A program made the position numbers and the translations under genes. A model generated the notes under the pieces. It searched no databases. It was not told the DNA's origin and worked only from the letters and a program-made list of their open reading frames with translations. Shown one piece after another: positions 40,780-53,009 of a stretch of DNA of 64,000 nucleotides (within the stretch, counting starts at the first letter, position 1; each line of letters opens with the position of its first letter). The stretch lies in contig NC_092110.1 of NCBI RefSeq assembly GCF_045679555.1, forward strand, positions 3,239,390 to 3,303,389. The letters run 5' to 3'. Source of the stretch: Salvelinus alpinus (lineage: Eukaryota > Chordata > Actinopteri > Salmoniformes > Salmonidae).

Positions 40780-41640
40780 ATGATACATTTACTAGAAGAG
40801 TGAGACCAAGTTGAGATGCTGGACCAGGTGGATAAGGTATGATATAAGGCAGTTTATTAAAGTGTAAAGATATCTGAAATAGCGTGCACGGACCCTTTCA
40901 TCAAGCTCAAATGGAACTCTCTGAATGACGCCCAGATAACAGAGTGCATATACATTTTATACAGTACAGAAAGTAGGTTGAGTCTGGAAGTTCTGGTCCT
41001 CTGGTTGGTTCTGATGAGTTGGGCGAGGTCTCCTTCAGGCTAGTATCACTGTCCCATTGGCTCTGAGTAGAGTTCTTTGTCTTCAGAAATGTTCAGCTAA
41101 AACAGGAGATTAGGTGTGTGCGTAGATGTTCCTATTTTGACATTTCTGTGTGTCTCTGTAAAATGTTCAGACTGAAGAGGAGTTTTTGTGTGTGCGTAGA
41201 TGTTCCTGTCTTATCTGTGTTTATGAAAGGTTTACGTCAGCCCTCTGTCCTTGGGTATGTGTGTGTCTCAGTACCTCGTGAAATACAGTACCAAGCACCC
41301 TTTTCTTGTCAGTGTTGATAAAAGGTCTATGTCAGCCATCTGTCTCTGGGTGTGTGTGGGTCTCAGTATCTGCTATTAGTTTGTGAGAAACCCTGTTTTG
41401 AAAGAAGTTAGTTATAACAATGTAATAGGGATATGCTTGTGTTATATTAAATGGTATTTATTACAAGGGCCAGAACAGTATTCTAATGTTTTGGAAAGAG
41501 TGGTAAAAGAAGAATTATAGCAGTGCCGGCTATGTTGTGTGATGATTGTGAGGTGCTATACAAATTCGACAGTCATGTCGTGAAAATGACCACCAGGGAC
41601 GCCTGAAGTCAATATTAAATGAATAAGCTGGAGAGGTTCC
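40780..41640 (-). repeat. Candidate LTR-like repeat with internal duplication
   Basis: An about 860-bp non-coding block. Its right part contains a tandem duplication of about 115 bp (TTATGAAAGGTTTACGTCAG against TTGATAAAAGGTCTATGTCA). An antisense AATAAA-like motif (TTTATTAAAG) lies near 40853. No flanking gag or pol sequence was found, so a solo LTR is only a guess. Confidence 0.3.
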
Positions 41641-41760
41641 AACAAAATTAAATATTTACACTAGTGTTCTATTCATACAGCACATTCATTAATAGTACTC
41701 TCTTTTCATATCTGCACATACACAGATTCCCTATGTAACGTTATAAATCAAAGTCCACTG

Positions 41761-41960
41761 GTGAGACATGTTATCCTCTGTTGAGACATGTTATCCTCTG
41801 TTGAGACATGTTATCCTCTCGTGAGACATGTTATCCTCTCGTGAGACATGTTATCCTCTGTTGAGATATGTTATCCTCTGTTGAGACATGTTATCCTCTG
41901 TTGAGACATGTTATCCTCTGTTGAGACATGTTATCCTCTAGTGAGACATGTTATCCTCTG
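41761..41960 (+). repeat. 20-bp minisatellite, 10 copies
   Basis: Ten consecutive units of (G/T)TGAGACATGTTATCCTCT plus one variable base, with exact 20-bp period and only occasional substitutions. Confidence 0.98.
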
Positions 41961-41980
41961 AGACATAAAGCTGCTACATT

Positions 41981-42240
41981 TATCAAATTAAATCAAATCC
42001 AATTTTATTTGTCACATGCGCCGAATACAACAGGTATTTCACCTTACAGTGAAATGTTTACCTAAAAGCCCTTAACCAACAATGCAGTTTTAAGAAAACT
42101 ACCTACAAAAAATAAGAAATAAAAGTAACAAATAATTAAAGAGCAACAGTAAAATAACAATAGCGAGGCTATATACAGGGGGTACCGGTACAGAGTCAAT
42201 GTGCGGGGGCACCGGGGTCGAGGTAATTGAGGTAATCAGC
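41981..42240 (-). mobile_element. LINE 3'-end fragment (inverted)
   Basis: Starts with AAATTAAATCAAATCC and TTGTCACATGCGCCGAATAC, the complement of the 3' tail seen at 2640-2690. It continues through ATGCAGTTTTAAGAAAACTA to GGGGTCGAGGTAATTGAGG. Confidence 0.75.
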
Positions 42241-42349
42241 AACATTAAAGCTGATAGTATTTCAACCACATCAAATATCCATCCAAGTCAACTAAAATCT
42301 TATCAAAAGCATGTTGGGTCGTTTTAACAGCTGTTAATTTCAGTTTAAA

Positions 42350-42640
42350 AAAAAATGTTATTGCATTTTCTCCTCAGTCCCTAAATGTCTTTGCTGCATG
42401 AGAGAAGCAGAGATGAAAGAGGAAAGCGAAAACAAACTTGACCAATGTCAACTAGGTTGAAGCATTCATACTATCGATTATTCTGGTAAGCAAGTTTTTT
42501 TTTAGTCTTCTAGGACAACAAGTAATGACAGAAGAGAAGCTGCATCTAATTATAGACAAGTTGACTAACAAATAGCCTACCAAAATGTCAGAAATGATAA
42601 TCAGAAACATAGGCCTATCTAAAAAGGCCTGTCAGGAAAT
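42350..42640 (+). repeat. Unnamed repeat, copy A
   Basis: Shares GAGAGAAGCAGA, TGTCAACTAG, AAGTAATGACAGAAGAGAAGCTGCAT, AAGACAAGTT-like and CTAACAA words in the same order and strand with 52425-52690. No coding potential. Confidence 0.6.
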
Positions 42641-42889
42641 TGTTCCTCCATCTCTGACTGTACAGCACATTTTCTATATTAGAGGGTTAGGGTCAGGTGC
42701 GGGCATCAGAGTTTCACTTTATCACATATAGTCTGGCAGTTGTGTATAGGTTATTAGCAATGGCGGGCAGGTGAACAAACAGCTGACCCATGCACCAGTA
42801 GCGTCCACATCACTAAGGACTTAACATAGTCCACACACACACCCGCACAGTCGTGAAGAGGGCATGACAGCGTCTCTTCTCCCTCAGGA

Positions 42890-43215
42890 GGCTGAGAAGA
42901 TTTGGCACGGGCCCTGGAATCCTCAAAAAGTTCTACATTTACATTTAAGTCATTTAGCAGACGCTCTTATCCAGAGCTGCACCATCAAGAGCATCTTGAC
43001 TGGCTGCGTCACCATTTAGTATGGCAAATGCAACGCCCTCGACCGCAAAGCACCAAAGACTCCAGCCACCCAAGCCATAGACTGTTCACTCTGCTACCGT
43101 CCGGCAACCGCTGCCAGAGCATTGGCTCTCGGACCAACAGGCTCCAAGACAGCTTCTATCCCCAAGTCAAAATACTGCTAAATAGCCATAAGACTACTAA
43201 ATAGTTCATTAAATG
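42890..43215 (+). mobile_element. LINE C-terminal coding fragment
   Basis: The reading frame ends in SHRLFTLLPSGNRCQSI and RTNRLQDSFYPQ, the C-terminal signature of a fish LINE. A dispersed repeat core (42937-42980) is embedded in it. Confidence 0.65.
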
Positions 43216-43281
43216 GTGACCCGGATTATCTGCATGGACCCTATCTTGCACTGACTATATGTAAACGCACAGGACTAAATG

Positions 43282-43557
43282 CAGTACTTTAAGAAAGTAT
43301 TCACATACTTAGAAAGTATTCACATATTTCCACATTTTGTTGTGTTACAACCTGAATTTAAAATGGGTTAAATTGAGATTTTGTGTCACTGGCCGACACA
43401 TAAACACCATAATGTCAAAGTGGAATTATGTTTCGAAATTCTTACAAATTAAAAATGAAAATATGAAACGTCATGAGTCAATAAGTATTCAACCCCTTTT
43501 TCATGGCAAGCCTAAATAAGTTCAGGAGTAAGAATTTGCTTAACAAGTCACATAATA
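43282..43557 (+). mobile_element. Tc1-like terminal fragment
   Basis: CTTTAAGAAAGTATTCACAT, TTGTTGTGTTACAACCTGAA and GTCAATAAGTATTCAACCCC are the inverse of the right end of the element at 5074-6085. It is cut off where the next Tc1 element starts. Confidence 0.65.
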
Positions 43558-44732
43558 CACTACATGACCAAAAGTATGTGGACATGTGCTTGTCGAACGA
43601 CTCATTCCAAAATCATGGTCATTAATATGGAGTTGGTCCCCTCATTTCTGCTTTAACAGCCTCCACTCTTCTGGGAAGGCTTTCCACTAGATCTTGGAAC
43701 ATTGCTGCGGGGACAAGAGTATTATTGAGGTCGGGCACTGATTTTTAGCAATTAGGTCTGGCTCGCAGTCGGCGTTCCAATTCATCCCAAAGGTGCAGGC
43801 AAGTCAAGTTCTTCCACATAATCTCGACAAACCATTTCTTTATGGACCTCACTTTGTGTACGGGGACATTGTCATGCTGAAACAGTAAAGGGCCTTCCCC
43901 AAACTGTTGCCACAAAGTTGGAAGCACAGAACCATCTAGAATGTCATTGTATGCTGTAGCATTAAGATTTCCCTTCATTGCAACTAAGGTGCCTAGCCCG
44001 AACCATAAAAAACAGCCCCAGATCCTTATTCCTCCTCTACCAAACTTTACAGTTGACATTATGCATTGGGACAGGTAGCGTTCTCCTTGCATCCGCCAAA
44101 CCCAGATTACTCCATCAGACTGCCAGATGGTGAAGCGTGATTCATCACTCCAGAGAACGCATTTCCACTGCTCCAGAGTCCAATTGCGGCGAGCTTTACA
44201 CCACTCCAGCCAACGCTTGGCATTGCGCATGTTGATCTTAAGCTTGTGTGCGGCTGCTCGGCCATAGAAACCCATTTCATGAAGCTCCTGACGAACACTT
44301 ATTGTACTGACGTTGCTTCCGGAGGCAGTTTGGAACTCAGTAGTGAGTGTTGCCACCGAGGACAGACGATTTTTACACACTACGCACTTCTGTGGTCAGT
44401 CACATTCTGTGAGCTTGTGTGGCCTACCACTTCGCGGCTGAGCCGTTGTTGCTGCTAGATGTTTCCACTTCACATTAATAGCACTTACAGTTGACCGCGG
44501 AAGCTCTAGCAGGGCAGACATTTGACAAACGGACTTGTTGGAAAGGTGGCATCCTATGACGGTGCCATGTTGAAAGTCACTGAGCTCTTCAGTAAGGCCA
44601 TTATACTGCCAATGTTTGTCTATGGAGATTGCATTTATGTGTGTTCAATTTTATACACCTGTCAGCAACGAGTGTGGCTGAAATAGCCGAATCCACTAAT
44701 TTGAAGGGGTGTCCACATACTTTTGTATTGCA
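43558..44732 (-). mobile_element. Tc1-like transposon with deleted catalytic segment
   Basis: The left end CACTACATGACCAAAAGTAT and the right end GGTGTCCACATACTTTTGTA are inverted copies. The transposase frame (minus 43745-44380) holds [11 protein letters not shown] (first Asp), GGIRIWGCF, and QHDNVPVHK (second Asp). The segment containing the third acidic residue is deleted, because [19 protein letters not shown] joins directly. The N-terminal DNA-binding part (44380-44580) is out of frame. Non-functional. Confidence 0.85.
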
Positions 44733-44734
44733 TT

Positions 44735-45106
44735 CCAGTATATTGTGGCTCTAACAGAGAAGGCCGATTGACCGAATTCACTGTGTTGAAAAGGGACAAT
44801 GCAATCCTCTCTAGTTACTGCCCTTGTTTTCCTGGAGGTGCTTTCCTTGAGCATGATATGGGGTGGAGGGGCAAGACCATGCAGGATCTTAAAGACAAGG
44901 CTTTCATCTACATACTGCTTAAAACAATCCAGACTGAACAAAGTATGTTTGTGAATGAAGTGACAATGGTGGTAACTGTTTGGTTTGTTATCAAAAATCT
45001 TAAGTGTTTGTTCGTAGAGTGATTTAATTGGTTTCAGAATAGTAGCTCCTGTTTGTGACCAGCAAGTGAGGCAATATCTCAGATGTGAGCAGATCATAGC
45101 ATGCAT
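44735..45106 (-). mobile_element. LINE RT C-terminal fragment
   Basis: The minus open frame contains ICSHLRYCLTCWSQTGATIL, SLYEQTLKIFDNKPNSYHHC, KILHGLAPPP and the terminal FGQSAFSVRATIYWNAI, typical of the region after the RT domain in fish LINEs. No RT core is present. Confidence 0.65.
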
Positions 45107-46820
45107 AGTAATTGTCTCTGTCCCGCTCCCAGTTAGGGGGAGTGATGAGCTCTACAGCGGAGTCTCACAACTCAATCGCTGGTTGAAAACTGTTTTCTGC
45201 CCCTCCCAAAAGATAGTTTGTAGATAAGGACCAAGCCTGGCCTGCTGAGGAGTGACGGACTCCATCCTAGCTGGAGGGGTGCTCCCATCTTATCTACGAA
45301 CATAGACAGCGCTCTAACTCCCCTAGCTCCACAATGAGATAGGGTGCAGGCCAGGCAGCAGGCTGTTAGCCAGCCTGCCACTAGCACAGTCAGTGTAGTC
45401 AGCTCAGCTATCCCCATTGAGACCGTGTCTGTGCCTCAATCTAGGTTGGGCAAAACTAAACATGGCGGTGTTCGCCTTAGCAATCTCACTGTAATAAAGA
45501 ACTCCTCCATTCCTGTCATTATTGATCGAGATTGTGATATCTTACATCTCAAAATAGGGCTACTTACTGCCTCACTTCCAAGGCAGTTATAGTCGATGAG
45601 CTAATCACTGATCATAATCTTGATGTGATTGGCCTGACTGAAACATGACTTAATCTTGATGAATTTACTGTGTTAAATGAGGCCTTGTTACACTAGTGAC
45701 CATATCCCCCGCGCATCCCGCAAAGGCGGAGGTGTTGCTAACATTCACGATAGCAAACTTTAATTTACAAAAACAAAATGACTGCCGTTTTCGTCTTTTG
45801 AGCTTCTAGTCAATCACTTTTTATAGCTACTGTTTACAGGCCTACTGGGCCATATACAGCGTTCCTCACTGAGTTCCCTGAATTCCTATCAGACATTGTA
45901 GTCATAGCAGATAATATTCACATTTTTGGTGACTTTAATATTCACATGGAAAAGTCCACAGACCCACTCAAGGCTTTCGGAGCCATCATCGACTCAGTGG
46001 GTTATGTCCAACATGTCTCCGGACCTACTCACTGCCACAGTCATACTCTGGACCTAGTTTTGTCCCGTGAAATAAATGTTGTGGATCTTAATGTTTTTCC
46101 TCATAATCCTGGACTATCGGACCACCATTTTATTACATTTGCAATCACAACAAATAATCTGCTCAGACCCCAACCAAGGATCATCAAAAGCCGTCCTATA
46201 AATTCTCGGACAACCCAAAGATTCCTAGATATCCTTCCAGACTCCCTCCACCTACCTAAGGACGTCAGAGTACAAAAATCAGTTAACCACCAAACTGAGG
46301 AACTCAATTTAACCTTGCGCAATACCCTAGATGCAGTAGCACCCCTAAAAACAAAAAACATTTGTCATAAGAAACTAGCTCCCTGGTATACAGAAAATAC
46401 CTGAGCTCTGAAGCAAGCTTCCAGAAAATTGGAACAGAAATGGTGCTACACAAAACTGGAAGTCTTCCGACTAGCTTGGAAAGACATTACCATGCAGTAT
46501 CGAAGAGCCCTCACTGCTGCTCGATCATCCTATTTTTCCAACTTAATTGAGGAAAATAAGAAAAATTCAACATTTATTTTTGATACTGTCGCAAAGTTAA
46601 CTGAAAAACAGCATTCCCCAAGAGAGAATGGCTTTCACTTCAGCAGTGATAAATTCATGAACTTCTTTGACGAAAAGATCATGATCATTAGAAAGCAAAT
46701 TACGGACTCCTCTTTAAATCTGCGTATTCCTCGAAAGCTGGACAACACCTGCACAACACTGCCAGGACATATGATCAAGGGAGACATTCAAGTTTTTTTT
46801 ATATTAAATCTCTTGACACA

Positions 46821-47732
46821 TTGATGAAAATAATCATGGCCTCTAAACCTTCAAGCTGCATACTGGACCCTATTCCACCTAAACTACTGAAAGAGCTGCT
46901 TCCTGTGCTTGGCCCTCCTATGTTGAACATAATAAACGGCTCTCTATCCACCGGATGTGTACCAAACTCACTAAAAGTGGCATTAATAAAGCCTCTCTTG
47001 AAAAAGCCAAAACTTGACCCAGAAAACTTTAAAAACTATTGGCCGATATCAAATCTCCCATTCTTCTCAAACATTTCTGAAAAAGCCGTTGCGCAGCAAC
47101 TCACTGCCTTCCTGAAGACAAACAATGTATATGAAACGCTTCAGTCTGGTTTTAGACCCCATCAGAGCACAGAGACTGCACTTGTGAAGGTGGTAGATTA
47201 CCTTTTAATGGCGTCAGACCGAGGCTCTGCATCTGTCCTCGTGCTCCTAGACCTTAGTGCTGCTTTTGATACCATCAATCACCACATTCTTTTGGAGAGA
47301 TTGGAAACCCAAATTGGTCTACACGGACAAGTTCATGCCTGGTTTAGATCTTATCTGTCAGAAAGATATCAGTTTGTCTCTGTAGATGGTTTGTCCACTG
47401 ACAAATCAACTGTACATTGCGGTGTTCCTCAAGGCTCCGTTTTAGGACCACTATTGTTTTCACTATATATTTTACCTCTTGGTGATGTCATTCGGAAACA
47501 TAATGTTAAGTTTCACTGCTATGCGGATGACATACAGCTGTACATTTCTATGAAACATGGTGAAGCCCCAAAATTGCCCTCCCTGGAAGCCTGTGTTTCA
47601 GACATAAGGAAGTGGATGGCGGCAAATGTTCTACTTTTAAACTCGGACAAAACAGAGATGCTAGTTCTAGGTCCCAAGAAACAAAAAGATCTTCTGTTGA
47701 ATCTAACACTTAATCTTGATGTCACGTTCTGA
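46821..47732 (+). CDS. LINE reverse transcriptase, open fragment (303 aa)
   Basis: This is the best-preserved reading frame of the LINE at 45105-49310. It covers RT fingers and palm: conserved PISNLPF, the Asp of [10 protein letters not shown], the PQGS block, the YADD box at about 47520, and the start of the thumb ([14 protein letters not shown]). The frame ends artificially where the TGTCACG element is inserted. Its upstream endonuclease frame is separated by stops, so no active ORF2 protein is expected. Confidence 0.75.
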   Translation: MMKIIMASKPSSCILDPIPPKLLKELLPVLGPPMLNIINGSLSTGCVPNSLKVALIKPLLKKPKLDPENFKNYWPISNLPFFSNISEKAVAQQLTAFLKTNNVYETLQSGFRPHQSTETALVKVVDYLLMASDRGSASVLVLLDLSAAFDTINHHILLERLETQIGLHGQVHAWFRSYLSERYQFVSVDGLSTDKSTVHCGVPQGSVLGPLLFSLYILPLGDVIRKHNVKFHCYADDIQLYISMKHGEAPKLPSLEACVSDIRKWMAANVLLLNSDKTEMLVLGPKKQKDLLLNLTLNLDVTF

Positions 47733-48120
47733 CCTTTATTTCCTTTGTTTTGTCTTTATTTAGTATGGTCAGGGAGTGAGTTGGGGTGGACAGTCTATGT
47801 GTGTTTTTCTATGTTGGGGTTTTGAGTTCGGCCTGGTATGGTTCTCAATCAGAGGCAGCTGTCAATCGTTGTCCCTGATTGAGAATCATACTTAGGTAGC
47901 CTGGGTTTCACTTTTGGTTTGTGGGTGTTTGTTTCCGTGTGTGTGTTTGTTGCCACACGGTACTGTTTCGGTTTCGTTCGTTTCACGTTTATTGTTTTGT
48001 ATTTTGTAGTGTTCAGTTTATGTCTTTAAATAAACATTATGGACACTTACCACGCTGCATATTGGTCCTCCGATCCTTCTCGCTTCTCCTCGTCAGAAGA
48101 GGAGGACGACAGCCGTTACA
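47722..48120 (+). mobile_element. TGTCACG-family element inside the LINE
   Basis: The host reads CTTGATG before 47722 and CTTGATG again after 48120, a 7-8 bp target duplication that precisely interrupts the RT frame. Ends are TCACGTTCTGACC and CGACAGCCGTTACA. Internal AATAAACATT is near 48027. Confidence 0.8.
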
Positions 48121-49307
48121 CTTGATGGTTGTACAGTCGTCTCAAATAAAACTGTGAAGGACCTCGCGCTTTACTCTGGACCCTGATCTCTCTTTTGACG
48201 AACATATCAAGACTGTTTCAAGGACAGCTTTTTTCTATCTATGTAACAATGCAAAATTCTGAAACTTTCTGTCCAAAAATGATGCAGAAAAATGTATCCA
48301 AGCTTTTGTCACTTCTAGGTTAGACTACTGCAATGCTCTAATTTCCGGCTACCCGGATAAAGCACTAAATAAACTTCAGTTAGTGCTAAACACGGCTGCT
48401 AGAATCTTGACGAGAACCAACAAATTTGATCATATTACTCCAGTGCTAGCCTCTCTACACTGGCTTCCTGTTAAGGCAAGGGCTGATTTCAAGGTTTTAC
48501 TGCTAACCTACAAAGCATTACATGTTCTTGCTCCTACCTATCTTTCCGATTTGGTCCTGCCGTACATACCTACACGTACGCTACGGTCACAAGACGCAGG
48601 CCTCCTTACTGTCCCTAGAATTTCTAAGCAAACAGCTGGAGGCAGGGCTTTCTTCTATAGAGATCCATTTTGTATGGACTGGTCTGCCTATCTATGTGAG
48701 AGACGCAGACTCGGTCTTGACCTTTAAGTCTTTATTGAAGACTCATCTCTTCAGTAGATCCTATGATTGAGTGTAGTCTGGCCCAGGAGTGTGAAGGTGA
48801 ACGGAAAGTCCCTGGAGCAACGAACCGCCCTTGCTGTCTCTGCCTGGCCGGTTCCCCTCTCTCCACTGGGATTCTCTGCCTCTAACCCTATTACAGGGGC
48901 TGAGTCAGTGGCTTACTGGTGCTCTTTCATGCCGTCCCTAGGAGGGGTGCGCCACTTGAATTGGTTGAGTGATCTTCCTGTCTGGGTTGGCGCCCCCCCC
49001 TTGGGTTCGTGCCGTGGGGGAGATCTTCATGGGCAATACTTGGCCTTGTCTCAGGATAGTAAGTTGGTGATTGAAGATATCCCTCTAGTGGTGTGGGGGC
49101 TGTGCTTTGGCAAATTGGTGGGGTTAAATCCTGCCTGTTTGGCCCTGTCCGGGGGTATCGTCGGATGGGGCCACAGTGTCTCCCAACCCCTCCTGTCTCT
49201 GCCTCCAGTACTTATGCTGCAATAGTTTATGTGTCGGGGGGCTAGGGTCAGTCTGTTATATCTGGAGTATTTCTCCTGTCTTATCCAGTGTCCTGTGTGA
49301 ATTTAAG

Positions 49308-49310
<3 letters not shown>

Positions 49311-49393
<83 letters not shown>
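49311..49393 (+). repeat. TC dinucleotide microsatellite
   Basis: About 41 uninterrupted TC units at the end of the LINE 3' UTR; the related LINE copy at 29655 has only a short, imperfect TC tract there. Confidence 0.97.
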
Positions 49394-49394
<1 letters not shown>

Positions 49395-49487
49395 GTGCAT
49401 CCTGTTTCCATTGATCATCCTTGAGATGTTTCTACAACTTGGTTGGAGTCCACCTATGGTAAATTCAATTGATTGGACATGATTTGA
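49394..49487 (+). mobile_element. Tc1-like leader fragment
   Basis: AGGTGCATCCTGTTTCCATT and TTCAATTGATTGGACATGAT match positions 10920-11010 of the Tc1 fragment at 10705-11235. It is joined without spacer to the TC microsatellite. Confidence 0.65.
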
Positions 49488-49499
49488 CCCTGCTGGCCA

Positions 49500-50198
49500 C
49501 TTAATTTTTTTGCATTTTTCCTCTTCTTCTCTTTCTTGGAATGAGAGGTCATTGTTGTAGATTCTGGCTCACCAGGTACCAACTCCAATGATTCATTCAC
49601 TCTGCCTTTTGCTCTTCAACCTCTGTCTCACTTTCTGTCATTTCAGCTGGGATATGTGATACGTCTGCCCTACTCATGGGGACAGGATTGTTGTCCTGCA
49701 CATACTGTCGTGTGAACAACTTTCCTCTATGCACCTGATGTTGTCCAGTGTAGTAGGACTGTACTCTACCGTCTCCTGACACCCTCTAGAGTGGGATTGT
49801 GTCTGCCAGTCTTGTCTACGCGCAAGGCCTTGTCCATCATAAAATACTTTGATCCAGTGAGGGCCCGTCTTTACAGACTGTGTTATGGGAGTGATGGGTG
49901 CTGTTTCAACATGTACAAAATGATCTCCATTGGAGCTGTTTGTGAATTGACGCTTGTATCTTATCATGTGCCTCGTCACTCTCCCCACCACCTTACATCT
50001 AGCTTTTGCCAGAAACTCAGTCACAACACTATCATCTGCTGATTCAGGTAGTTCTTTATTTGTAACTTGAATTGAGTTCTGGACAGCCATGTGTGACTTC
50101 AAATTGAAAGGATTATTCTCTTTAAACACAAAATGTTTTCCTCTGACTGTTATTCCTTTGATCAGAAGCTTTACTCTTGATTCCTTACTGAGAAGATA
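49500..50198 (-). mobile_element. Retroelement ORF1/gag-like fragment
   Basis: The minus open frame (49674-50195) has IKGITVRGKHFVFKENNPF, a small beta-rich domain often seen in fish retroelement ORF1, and KARCKVVGRVTRHMIRYKRQ. It is cut by the Tc1 insertion at 50199 and seems to continue briefly at 51810-51850. No CCHC knuckle is visible. Confidence 0.45.
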
Positions 50199-50200
50199 TA

Positions 50201-51807
<1,607 letters not shown>

Positions 51808-51849
51808 TATATGCCAGAGTGCACTTACTCTCTGTACCGACCACAAGGG

Positions 51850-52165
51850 GTTTGGAGGAATTTCATGTATGAGACTGTGGTAGTGATCCTCCTTAATGGG
51901 GTTGGCTATGGCCTCCTCCTTTGGACTGGAAAACCCACCACCGGCCCAGGTGACAGGCCCGATAGTGGTCAAGTTCCTGAGGTTCAAGGACAAGGTAGCT
52001 GTTCTGGAAAGAGCCAAGAACTTGAGAGGAACGTATATCTTCCTCAACGAGGACTATCCTGAAGCTGTGCGCCAGAAGAGGAACTAACTTATCCCAGCCA
52101 TGAAAGCTGCCAGAGCGAGTGGGGTCATTGCTTACATCCGCTACGACAGGCTCATGTAGTGTTAA
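51850..52165 (+). mobile_element. L1-type LINE ORF1 fragment
   Basis: The reading frame 51896-52087 gives GPIVVKFLRFKDKVAVLERA and NLRGTYIFLNEDYPEAVRQK, the RRM-like/C-terminal part of L1-type ORF1 proteins. After one stop it continues as PAMKAARASGVIAYIRYDRL. Degenerate. Confidence 0.6.
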
Positions 52166-52424
52166 TGTTTAAAGTAATTTGTTTAACATTGAAATGTATC
52201 ACCAAGACTATTCACCATTATACAGTGAAGATACTTCTTACTCAACTATTGATGGACGGTTAATCCTCAAATAGACATTTGCTGGATTCAGTGTTCTCCA
52301 GCAATTGAAGCTTCTGAGTTGGGCTGAATACTTAGACAAAAGGAGATTTCAAAACATAACAAAAAATATGGATATATCTTTCCGGACCTTTCGGAGGTCA
52401 ATAAATCCCCCCCACACTAAAAAA

Positions 52425-52690
52425 AAATTCCTTGCTCCACGAGAGAAGCAGAAATTAAAGAAAAACTACAAATGTCAACTAGATTGTTGATGATGCATTG
52501 ATCATTCTATCAATTTAAGGCATTTCTGGTGAATAAGGCTTTATTTAGTATTCTAGACGAGCATCAAGTAATGACAGAAGAGAAGCTGCATGTATCTAAT
52601 TAAAGACAAGTTTACTAACAAGTAGCTTACCAAATGTTTGAAATTATAAGCAGAAAATATCTAAATGAGGCTTAAAGACAATCTTTTTCT
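52425..52690 (+). repeat. Unnamed repeat, copy B
   Basis: Same word order and orientation as 42350-42640 (CACGAGAGAAGCAGAAATTA, TGTCAACTAGATTG, AAGTAATGACAGAAGAGAAG). Probably an old interspersed element of unknown class. Confidence 0.6.
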
Positions 52691-52783
52691 GCACCCCCTG
52701 TCGTTCAGCAGTCCCTGAGTAACGTGTGCCGGTAGCCTACATGAGCCTTTTGAAGTAATTGTTTGACAAACAGATGAAAACAT

Positions 52784-52999
52784 CAGGGGCGCAACTTTGG
52801 TTTTAGAAGTTTTTTTATCCAGTCGGATAAACACTCTAAACAGCCGACCCGACTGCTCGGAGGCGTCTGCATGGTCCTAAAGCACACCGTTGCCTCGTTT
52901 TGTATCACATTCATATGATAAAACTGGGGGGGGGGGCAAGAATGCAATTTCAGAATGTGGGGGGATGTCCCCCTGTCCCCAGTGAAAGTTGCACCCCTG
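52784..52999. mobile_element. hAT-type MITE with 8-bp target duplication
   Basis: A 216-bp element with inverted ends CAGGGGCGCAACTTT and, on the other strand, CAGGGGTGCAACTTT. It is flanked by identical 8-bp GAAAACAT at 52776-52783 and 53000-53007. No ORF is present. Confidence 0.9.
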
Positions 53000-53009
53000 G
53001 AAAACATCA

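Larger units (their letters stand above)
45105..49310 (+). mobile_element. L2-type LINE, near complete but degenerate
   Basis: It begins with the end of the esterase ORF1 (45108-45230, matching 33236-33340). The endonuclease region (45480-46400) has FGDFNIHMEK, the catalytic-Asp block, and GLSDHHFITF. The linker (46429-46824) follows. The RT frame (46821-47732) has [57 protein letters not shown] and the active-site [10 protein letters not shown] 399-bp element interrupts it at 47722-48120, after which the RT continues with stops to 48770. The 3' UTR (48790-49310) matches 29233 onward. Confidence 0.85.

Noticed and set aside
46821-47732. Functional LINE-encoded protein
   Set aside because: The RT frame is split by an insertion and the endonuclease region has several stops, so the element is dead.
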